From Bacteroidales bacterium UBA4345 (lineage in GTDB: Bacteria; Bacteroidota; Bacteroidia; Bacteroidales; Paludibacteraceae), in contig DGTD01000042.1 of the NCBI GenBank assembly GCA_002396385.1, positions 25,761 through 89,760 on the forward strand: a stretch of DNA of 64,000 nucleotides, written 5' to 3'. Below are positions 45,961-52,831 of this stretch, piece after piece; the first letter of the stretch is position 1; each line of letters begins with the position of its first letter. The notes under the pieces were generated by a model. It was not told where the DNA came from and did no database searches. It was given only the letters and a program-made list of their open reading frames with translations. Position numbers and translations under genes: made by a program.

Positions 45961-46605
45961 CTATGATAAATTGATTATCATCATAATAATAAGAAGAATG
46001 GTGATAATAATACCAAAAGTGAGGCTAATGTTTTTCTGTGTATCAAGCTCTTTTTCTAAATTTGTTAGGGCTTTTTCGATAGTTTTTTTGAGTAAAGTTG
46101 TTTGCTCCTTATACAACTGTTTAACATCATCAATTTGTCTACGTGTCCCCTCACTACCTTGGTCAATGAGCTGCTTAATCTGCATTTTGTTATCATCAAG
46201 GCGCGTTTGTACTGTATTAGCAAAGTCGTTATAAAATTTTCGGTTAGCTTCGCTAATATCATCTGTCTTTGTGTTAAGCAGTTGCTGCAATTCGTCTTGT
46301 TTCCTCTCAGCCATAGTCTGTAAGGTTGTTAACTTTATTTCAAGTTCCTTACTTAGATCTGCTGTAGCCGTTTCCAAGACTTTCTTTTGCTCGATAAGTT
46401 TCTCACTAACCGACGATGTCTGTTTCATCAGTTCTACTTTGGTCGTAGTCATATCTTTTGTAGCGGTTTTGAGGCTAGTCAGCACGCTATCATAGTCTTG
46501 CACCAATTTTGCAAGTTGCTTGTACGCTTGATCAATGGCTTGCAGGTTTTCTACTTCTTGTTGCAGAGAAGATATACTTGCATTAAATTCGTCCAATTTG
46601 CTCAT
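45961..46605 (-). CDS. coiled-coil protein with C-terminal membrane anchor
   Basis: 214 residues. Residues 1-185 are heptad-rich and charged with almost no Pro or Gly, indicating one long coiled coil. Residues about 190-212 (ISLTFGIIITILLIIMMIIN) are a single membrane helix. It would sit in the inner membrane as a tail-anchored rod. The gene start overlaps the helicase 3' end by 23 bp, so it is the last gene of the operon. No enzymatic domain is visible; a membrane effector or tether for the helicase is a reasonable guess. Confidence 0.72.
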   Translation of the reverse strand: MSKLDEFNASISSLQQEVENLQAIDQAYKQLAKLVQDYDSVLTSLKTATKDMTTTKVELMKQTSSVSEKLIEQKKVLETATADLSKELEIKLTTLQTMAERKQDELQQLLNTKTDDISEANRKFYNDFANTVQTRLDDNKMQIKQLIDQGSEGTRRQIDDVKQLYKEQTTLLKKTIEKALTNLEKELDTQKNISLTFGIIITILLIIMMIINLS

Positions 46606-49600
46606 ATAGAGATAAATTTAGTTTTCTTAATAGTGTAATGTTTTTCTTAATGATGTCGTTGTAAAGCCATGGCATATCAAGTATATCTGCCATTTCTTCT
46701 GTTATGTTTGGGAAATAACGAATAATGATAGTGCAAAGTTCTGTCAGTATTCCCGATGATAAATGTGCATTTTTTAAGAAAGGAATTATATCGCTTACAA
46801 AATCATTGTTGGCAATCGTGTCTTTGTTGGCTTCTGCTAACATTTGTATTGCTCTTTCAAAACGGGTACGACCATCTGCGTCCTCGAAATCATCGAGTAA
46901 GGCTCTTACCATACCGCTGACAAAGTTCAGTCCCGGATTACTATGATAACTTTCAAGGAAACGGCTCAATCGGTCGCGCAGTTTCTTTATTTCTGGTTTA
47001 GTAATAAACTTCTTCTTTGAATAGAATGCATCAAACCATAGTTTACAATCGTATGGGTTGGCTGCAATGTGCTGTAAAATATAAGTGGATTCAGTTATTG
47101 TAAAGTAAGATTCAAGTCTCCCTTTGAACGAAGCACTATCTTGATAAGATAAGCAAAGTTCAGAAAGATTCTTGAGTGACTGCTTGCGAGTTTCTGTAAT
47201 ATGTCGGAATATCCAATCGAGCAAGTACCAAACGGCTTTTTTGATTGGCGTATCGCAAAAGTCTTTGCTTATGGCATAAATCTTTTCCTCAACCATTTCG
47301 TCTGGCTCGTACTTTTGTATATAAGCAGTAAGTGAAGCAACAACATGTTCAATGTTCGTAGAGTTGAACTTGACAATGAACTTTGATTTGAAGTCCCGTG
47401 TCCAGTCCTCGGCAATGCCAAGCAAGCAAAGGCGATAGATATATTTTTCGAAATTATCTGGAGTAATTTTATCCTCCGCATAATTTTGGAATTCGTCATA
47501 AGTGATGTCCCGTGTCGTATCTGCTTGGTAGAACTTGTCGATAATTTTTATGATGTGTCTAAATTCCACTTCTATATCGTGCATTTTACCAAGGTATAGG
47601 TATAACTGTCTGAAAATATCTTCCCCTCTCCACTTTACTTCCTCCACAATCTCTTTCATTCTCGCTATTCCCAGGTTAGGAGTAAATATTTCATCGGCAA
47701 GCGGCTTCATTTCTTCCGTTTCATGAGAATGAAGGATATAGCATAAGCCTTTTTTCCGTCTGTTCTCAGGCAATGTTTTATCCCATCGACCGGCTCGACC
47801 TGCTTCTTGATATAGTGCTTCAATAGAACTTGGCAATCCATAATGGAAAGTATAGTAGACATTCTGTTTGTCTATACCCATTCCGAAGGCTTTTGTAGCG
47901 CAAAGGACTTGATACCTATTGTTCTTGAATTGTTCTTGTATTTGTGCCTTGAATTTGTCAAACTCTTCTTGTTGCATTATGGGAGAGTTTTTCTGTCCGG
48001 GTGTGTTCGGACAGCTACCTGAATACCAAGCGACTTGGTTGGGAAAGTGTTTTGAGAGCGTGTATGCTAACTCAAAACAACCGTTTTTTCCGTTAACATA
48101 AGGTGTAAAGACAAGTGTCGCTTTGTGGGGGTCTTGTGGTATTTCGTTTTTCTGAAATAGGTCGAGTAATTTCGATTCCTTGTTCCTCTTATCATCGATG
48201 ACAATGAAATCAAGTTCGGGGCGAGTGTACTTGCGCAGGGTGATGATATTGTCATCTTCCAATTGCTGTTTCCGACGTGAAAACTCCACTTTAATATCTT
48301 GCAAAACCTGCAATGAAGCCGTGGCAGTAAGACCAATATATTTGATGACGCCTTCACCTATTTCATCCTTCTGGCTTAAAGTGTCAATAGTCTTTGCAAG
48401 ATTGAGGTACGATGTTCGAAAATCGTGTCCCCATTCCGACATACAGTGGACTTCATCAATGACTGCATAGGAAACATTGTAGTAGTTGATGATAGTGGAA
48501 AGGCTTGCTCGAAAATCTTTTATTTGGAAACGCTCTGGTGAAATCCATACAAAGAGATACTTACCATGTGCGTAGTCTGTCATAATTTGTGAGCGTTCAT
48601 CTGCTGTTTGATCGCCGCAAATAAGATTTACATTTGTAATCGCCACATCTCCTTTTTTTAGGTTGTCTATCTGGTCGTACATTAGCGACTTGATAGGACA
48701 AACAACAAAGTTAATGCTTGGCTGTAACAGACATGGCATTTGGAAGCATAAGGACTTTCCTCCTCCAGTCGGTAAAAGTCCAACCGTGTCTCGGAGATTG
48801 AGCGCGTTGGCAATGATAGCAAACTGCCCGTCACGGAAATCCGTCTTGTTGAAAAGATTTTGTAAGAAGAAACGAAGTACCGGTTTGTCTGTGTCGGTAA
48901 TATCGTAATTAATAGATTGTGCAGTACTTACTTTAAAATAGTTTTTATCCAAACCGAGCAGTTTCCGTTTGGAAGAAAAGTCGAAATAGTCGGAGCGCAC
49001 AAAGATAATTTCGCGATTGAAAGTGTCCTCGTCTGTATATCGTTTCAGTAGGGAAAAGTCTATATTTACAGCCTCTTGGTCGAATTTGAAAGATTTGTTT
49101 GAATAGACTAAAACTTCATAATCGAACTTGGTGAGTTCGTGTTTGTCCCTCAAAAGAACGAGTTGATTAAGCCAAGTATATGTGTCTTCAATGGCGAGTT
49201 TTGCAAATTCCTTTATCGGTTCGTCACATCGGATATTGAATTTCCAGTGTTCTCCAAATCGGAGCGTCTCAGAGCATAGAAGATCTAATAATAACAACTG
49301 AAAGCGAATGACAGCCGTGGGCAACATCTTATCATGGATTTCTTCCTCAGTATAGTCATTGCTCTTTGCTTTCTCGAAAGCTTGTTTGTAAAAATCGAAA
49401 GCACCTTTCTTACTGAAATACTCGATACGACCTATGATGCGATTGATTTTGTCTTGGTAGTCGTGTCGTTTCAATTCAAGTGTAGATATACGCACTGTTT
49501 CAATGCCGTTTTCTTGAAGATAATGATCGCGTTGTGCATCTAATGCTCTATCTCTTGAATGTTGTCCTCCGTCAATTTCAATGACAAGCAGTGATTGTGG

Positions 49601-50020
49601 TAAATAGAAGTCCACTTGTTGACCGACAAAAGACGGGTTTTGTCTGCCTACAATTTCATTGATGCTAATCTCTGGCACAATCATGGACTGAACGAAAGAG
49701 TATTCTCCGAGTTCTTGTGTCAGCACTCTCTCGTAAAAATCTTTAGCAGGATTATAGCTGTCGCCTCCTTTGATAGTGCCGTGCCACTTATTAGGTTCTG
49801 ATGGAACAAGAAGTAGCCTATCGTGAAAATTTGGAGCTTCGTGTATCTTGCCAACTTTATCTTGCAAGTATTTTGACATTGTAGTCGGAAAGCCGCGTTG
49901 CAAGATATTCTTCAGCACATACAACAGTGGGTCTATTGGCGATTCATTCCTTTTGTACTCCAAATTTTGAATAACGAAATTTGGATTAGTGTATGTGTAG
50001 TTGGCAGTGTATTTTATCAT
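46583..50020 (-). CDS. RecQ-type helicase with N-terminal DUF559/Vsr-like nuclease domain
   Basis: 1145 residues. The N-terminal part has a DUF559-type endonuclease core, VDFYLPQSLLVIEIDGGQH (136-154), with Asp137, Glu148, Asp150 and His154. The SF2 helicase follows: RecQ motif 0 FRDGQ (395-399), Walker A LPTGGGKS (416-423), IDEVH (521-525) with CMSEWGHDFR, and motif VI QEAGRAGRW. Housekeeping RecQ is about 600-700 residues with a Zn/WH/HRDC tail; here a long unrelated C-terminal helical region is present instead. Low GC compared with neighbours. Sits 29 bp after the TerB gene, so probably a DNA-sensing or DNA-degrading defence motor. Confidence 0.85.
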   Translation of the reverse strand: MIKYTANYTYTNPNFVIQNLEYKRNESPIDPLLYVLKNILQRGFPTTMSKYLQDKVGKIHEAPNFHDRLLLVPSEPNKWHGTIKGGDSYNPAKDFYERVLTQELGEYSFVQSMIVPEISINEIVGRQNPSFVGQQVDFYLPQSLLVIEIDGGQHSRDRALDAQRDHYLQENGIETVRISTLELKRHDYQDKINRIIGRIEYFSKKGAFDFYKQAFEKAKSNDYTEEEIHDKMLPTAVIRFQLLLLDLLCSETLRFGEHWKFNIRCDEPIKEFAKLAIEDTYTWLNQLVLLRDKHELTKFDYEVLVYSNKSFKFDQEAVNIDFSLLKRYTDEDTFNREIIFVRSDYFDFSSKRKLLGLDKNYFKVSTAQSINYDITDTDKPVLRFFLQNLFNKTDFRDGQFAIIANALNLRDTVGLLPTGGGKSLCFQMPCLLQPSINFVVCPIKSLMYDQIDNLKKGDVAITNVNLICGDQTADERSQIMTDYAHGKYLFVWISPERFQIKDFRASLSTIINYYNVSYAVIDEVHCMSEWGHDFRTSYLNLAKTIDTLSQKDEIGEGVIKYIGLTATASLQVLQDIKVEFSRRKQQLEDDNIITLRKYTRPELDFIVIDDKRNKESKLLDLFQKNEIPQDPHKATLVFTPYVNGKNGCFELAYTLSKHFPNQVAWYSGSCPNTPGQKNSPIMQQEEFDKFKAQIQEQFKNNRYQVLCATKAFGMGIDKQNVYYTFHYGLPSSIEALYQEAGRAGRWDKTLPENRRKKGLCYILHSHETEEMKPLADEIFTPNLGIARMKEIVEEVKWRGEDIFRQLYLYLGKMHDIEVEFRHIIKIIDKFYQADTTRDITYDEFQNYAEDKITPDNFEKYIYRLCLLGIAEDWTRDFKSKFIVKFNSTNIEHVVASLTAYIQKYEPDEMVEEKIYAISKDFCDTPIKKAVWYLLDWIFRHITETRKQSLKNLSELCLSYQDSASFKGRLESYFTITESTYILQHIAANPYDCKLWFDAFYSKKKFITKPEIKKLRDRLSRFLESYHSNPGLNFVSGMVRALLDDFEDADGRTRFERAIQMLAEANKDTIANNDFVSDIIPFLKNAHLSSGILTELCTIIIRYFPNITEEMADILDMPWLYNDIIKKNITLLRKLNLSLYEQIGRI

Positions 50021-50049
50021 CTTATCTTTTTGAAGAGTAAATCACATAT

Positions 50050-50889
50050 TTATTTGATATAGTAATCAATATCTACATTTCGTTCTATCATGTGCAGAAC
50101 GCAATGCGTTATTTCTTGCCCATCATGATAGATTGTCATGCCATAATTCTCAAAAGTTGCATCACTCATTGGTGCACCTATTGTTTCGTATGCAAATTTG
50201 TCGTATCCGTAGCCACGCAATTCAACTTCATCGTCAGATGCAGAGATTATTTTCATTGGTTTTGTACTCATTGGTGTAGATCCCCAACCACCAGAGATAT
50301 CGGGATTTTTCACTGTTATAGAATATCCAATACCGCCGGAGATATTTCTTTCTATTATAACATCACGGTTGCAACGCTGTTCTCCTCTTACGGGACAATA
50401 ATTTTCATACCTTTGGTGAGTGTTGGAATGAAAGACAAACGAACCTTCTAAAGGATTATTATCGCCATTAAGCAAATTATGTACGAAATTATCTTGTTTC
50501 TCATCTTCTTGTGAGCCTTGCATATAGTCAATTGCGTCAACGATATTCATGGTAGGCAATTTGCAAATGAGTGAAACAAAATTCCAGAGTTTTATTTCTG
50601 CATCGTCAATATTGCCATCAACTGCCATCATTGTTCCTAAATAAGCCGTTACATATCGCTTTTGTGCGTTGTTCATTGCTGCAACAACAGCAAACGTCTC
50701 TTCTAGCTCCATACTGTCGGTTTTTTGCAATAGATTCATAAAATCGGTGGGTGTAATGCCAAATCGAAGAGCCTCTTTCAACATCATTGAAACTTCTCTT
50801 TTATCCAGTTCTCCGTCGGCAAGAGCCATTGCTTTTGCTAACGTGATAATTGCTGACATTTCTCTACGTGCGAATTGTAAACTTTCCAT
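50050..50889 (-). CDS. TerB-like protein, first gene of the helicase operon
   Basis: 279 residues. The N-terminal 120 residues are a TerB-like all-helical domain: ALADGELDKREV (Asp25, Gly26) and AVDGNIDDAEI (Asp91, Gly92), the paired acidic motifs that bind metal in TerB. The C-terminal half (about 140-279) is a Gly- and Asp-rich beta region (ERNISGGIGYSITVKNPDIS) I do not recognise. TerB domains occur in several anti-phage loci, among them Shango. First gene of a three-gene minus-strand operon. Confidence 0.75.
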   Translation of the reverse strand: MESLQFARREMSAIITLAKAMALADGELDKREVSMMLKEALRFGITPTDFMNLLQKTDSMELEETFAVVAAMNNAQKRYVTAYLGTMMAVDGNIDDAEIKLWNFVSLICKLPTMNIVDAIDYMQGSQEDEKQDNFVHNLLNGDNNPLEGSFVFHSNTHQRYENYCPVRGEQRCNRDVIIERNISGGIGYSITVKNPDISGGWGSTPMSTKPMKIISASDDEVELRGYGYDKFAYETIGAPMSDATFENYGMTIYHDGQEITHCVLHMIERNVDIDYYIK

Positions 50890-50954
50890 TGTGTAACTTG
50901 TTTAGTAGCAAACAATCATCCAGACATAAAGAATGGCGTGAGCCTATACTTTAT

Positions 50955-51067
50955 CATCTGTGGCTGTGAGAAGTGCCATAATACCGAAAGTCAGACCCAC
51001 GCCAAATGACGCGGCATCTGCTAACTTCCTTCGGTACTAATTCAAGAAACTTCTCACATTTCAGATG
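50955..51067 (-). ncRNA. possible structured RNA upstream of the TerB gene
   Basis: Three successive paired segments close one 113-nt stem-loop: CATCTG with CAGATG (50955-50960/51062-51067), TGTGAGAAGT with ACTTCTCACA (50965-50974/51049-51058) and TACCGAA with TTCGGTA (50982-50988/51030-51036). The bulges are unequal and the apical loop is 41 nt. Nothing in it resembles an insertion sequence end. Strand is assigned from the adjacent operon; it could be a 5' leader or an independent RNA. Confidence 0.45.
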
Positions 51068-51499
51068 AATCCGAACGATAGCTAATGCTGTTGTTAAAAA
51101 TATGTTTATTTAACTCTATCTTAAATTACGTAAGTATTTGTTTTTTTATTAAAAAATTCTGATAAACAGAAGTTTATATGGATATCCATATATCGTATTC
51201 TTCACCTAAATTGGTGTTGCTAAAAAACGACACTGGAATATGGCAAAGTTAGGTATTAAAAGTGACAACTTCTTTAGTTTTGTCGGAATTTATTTTGCCT
51301 TCTTGCTGTTCTTTCATTTGCTTTCTTTTTAAATTCATTTTTTGGGGTTACAGAAATTCATCTGATATATTGAATTTAAGGACTATAAGGAGTTGGCTTG
51401 GGGAAGTGTTGCTGTGTTTTTACTTGAAAAACGAGAAAGTTCCGTTGTCTTCCTACTCCACATTCTCCACGGGTTGTCGAAGATTCGCTATTAAAACCC

Positions 51500-51554
51500 T
51501 GATGCGGTTTATTAACCGCAAAATTTGCGGCTTATTGTCCGCAATGGACTAAAT
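51500..51554. repeat. right flanking direct repeat of the TerB-helicase island
   Basis: Same 55-bp sequence and orientation as 45726-45780, one base different. The two copies are 5.7 kb apart and enclose exactly the three-gene operon plus its leader. Confidence 0.9.
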
Positions 51555-51620
51555 TTGTAAAAAAATGATGGAAATATATATGTTCCCGGCCCTGCTGAAG
51601 ATGTAACCTGATAAAGAAAA

Positions 51621-51652
51621 AACCCCGGAGCTTTTCGCGGCGTCCGGGGTTA
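51621..51652 (-). terminator. terminator downstream of the fur-like gene
   Basis: Stem AACCCCGGA / TCCGGGGTT; on the minus strand it is followed by TTTTTTC. It lies about 180 bp after the stop of the Fur-family gene. Confidence 0.75.
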
Positions 51653-51829
51653 GTGTTTTTGTGACTTATAACAAGCGACAAAAACCATACTAACAAATAC
51701 AAAACCTTATGGCTATTAACTTCGTTGATTACAATGCAAAGTTAGGTAGCCGTGCGGTTTCTTGAAATACCAAAAACTAGTGATTTTGTATACCATTCTT
51801 CCCCACTATTTGGTATACAGTATGGTAGG

Positions 51830-52267
51830 CTACCGCTTTTTCGATTGGCAGCTCGGGCAGATACCTTTCAGTACGTAGTTGATACGTTCCACCTCGAAAC
51901 CGTCGGGCAGGTCGACTACCGGTGCCGATATGCCTTTCAGGCAGTAGGTGTGCTGGCATTCGGTGCAGAAGAAGTGGGTGTGCTGGTCGTTGTCGCCCAC
52001 GCCGTCGTGGTTGTGGTCGTGGCAGCAGGGCTCGTATTTGACCGAGCCACTGCCGTCGTCAATCTCGTGCACCAGGTGGTGCTGGCTGAAGGCGGTGAGG
52101 CTGCGGAATATCGTGCTCTTGTCTACTGTTCCCAGTGTGTCTTCCAAGTCGCTCAGGCTCATGGCGTCTTCTGCCTCCAGCAGGGCTTTGAAGACCAGCA
52201 GGCGGGTGGCGGTTGGCTTAATGTCGTGCAACAGCAGGCGCTCTTCTATTTCGTTATGCTCGTTCAT
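51830..52267 (-). CDS. Fur-family transcriptional regulator
   Basis: A 145-residue metal-dependent repressor. The winged helix (KPTATRLLVFKALLEAEDAMSLSDLEDTL ... VDKSTIFRSLTAF) is N-terminal; the dimer domain has CTECQHTYCL and CPSC, two CxxC pairs for structural Zn. An unusual acidic, His-rich loop, CCHDHNHDGVGDNDQHTHFF, carries many possible metal ligands. It may sense zinc, iron or peroxide (Zur, Fur or PerR type); sequence alone does not decide. A TACCTTTG promoter element is read at 52287-52294. Confidence 0.9.
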   Translation of the reverse strand: MNEHNEIEERLLLHDIKPTATRLLVFKALLEAEDAMSLSDLEDTLGTVDKSTIFRSLTAFSQHHLVHEIDDGSGSVKYEPCCHDHNHDGVGDNDQHTHFFCTECQHTYCLKGISAPVVDLPDGFEVERINYVLKGICPSCQSKKR

Positions 52268-52286
52268 ACAGTGTTTTTTTGTTGCA

Positions 52287-52294
52287 CAAAGGTA
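52287..52294 (-). promoter_or_regulatory. -7 element for the fur-like gene
   Basis: TACCTTTG on the minus strand, an exact TAnnTTTG match, 20 bp before the ATG. A clear -33 TTTG was not found. Confidence 0.5.
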
Positions 52295-52300
52295 CTCATA

Positions 52301-52338
52301 AAAAAACGGAAACAGGTCATTGTCTGTTTCCGTTTTTA
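52301..52338. terminator. hairpin terminator between the small-protein gene and the fur-like gene
   Basis: Stem AAAAACGGAAACAG / CTGTTTCCGTTTTT with an 8-base loop. Reads as a terminator on the minus strand after the 52-residue gene. Confidence 0.8.
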
Positions 52339-52462
52339 TTGTGCGGATCGAATATGCTCTGGATCTGATGGCTTACGCTTAGTGTGTTTACTTTGCAAGT
52401 ACCGCATCGTCTTGCCTTTCTGCCTGCCATCTCTAACACCACCTGGTGAGAGCCTCTGATGG

Positions 52463-52621
52463 TTATCCGAAAATGTGCTCAAATGGATTTACTGGTTTAG
52501 CGTTTGTAGGGGTGACTTCCTTGCGGTCGGTTATGATGCTTGACTCGTCTACCCATGCAACCTTAACAGTCTTATTTTCCATTGATACGATTGGTTGGTC
52601 TTCTTTAAAATAATGTTCCAT
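52463..52621 (-). CDS. 52-residue small protein with strong Shine-Dalgarno
   Basis: Not long enough for ordinary gene finders. ATG 52621 is preceded by AAAGGAGG at the right distance, which is notable in Bacteroidota where such sites are uncommon, and by a TAACTTTG -7 box at 52667-52674 (minus strand). The peptide starts MEHYFKEDQPIVSMENKTVK and ends KPVNPFEHIFG. It has no signal peptide, Cys or membrane helix. It may be a small cytosolic protein or a peptide precursor; a terminator follows after 124 bp. Next upstream on the same strand is the S9 peptidase gene. Confidence 0.65.
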   Translation of the reverse strand: MEHYFKEDQPIVSMENKTVKVAWVDESSIITDRKEVTPTNAKPVNPFEHIFG

Positions 52622-52666
52622 AGAGGCCTCCTTTTTTTAGTTTAACTTTGAGTTTTTTATTTGATA

Positions 52667-52674
52667 CAAAGTTA
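52667..52674 (-). promoter_or_regulatory. -7 element for the small-protein gene
   Basis: TAACTTTG on the minus strand, about 45 bp upstream of ATG 52621. Confidence 0.5.
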
Positions 52675-52831
52675 TAAATCTAATTTATATTGACCTAATT
52701 TTTGCTGTATGTTTGAGAATACCGCTGTAAAACCTTGTTTTACAACACATTTTCGATTAGTTAATCTTCATAACTAAATTAGCAACTTAATTCGAAAAAA
52801 CAAACTTATTTGGCGGAAATGCTGTTTTTTT

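Larger units (their letters stand above)
50890..51829. other. intergenic region with structured element and right direct repeat
   Basis: 940 bp without a credible gene. From left: the promoter/leader side of the TerB operon with a long interrupted inverted repeat (50955-51067), an AT-rich stretch, the right direct repeat (51500-51554) and a hairpin terminator (51621-51652) for the fur-like gene. The 96-codon frame at 51262-51552 has no gene-like character. Confidence 0.6.

Noticed and set aside
50944..51035. minus-strand coding remnant reading KLADAASFGVGLTFGIMALL then a stop
   Set aside because: Looks protein-like, but it is closed by a stop about 30 codons upstream, has no start codon, and coincides with the interrupted inverted repeat, which explains the sequence better.
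51262..51552. 96-codon plus-strand frame
   Set aside because: Runs through the right direct repeat and has no gene-like composition.
52317..52430. 37-residue minus-strand frame MAGRKARRCGTCK...
   Set aside because: Has a CxxC and follows the 52-residue gene, but no ribosome site is seen and its stop lies inside the terminator stem; too weak to call.
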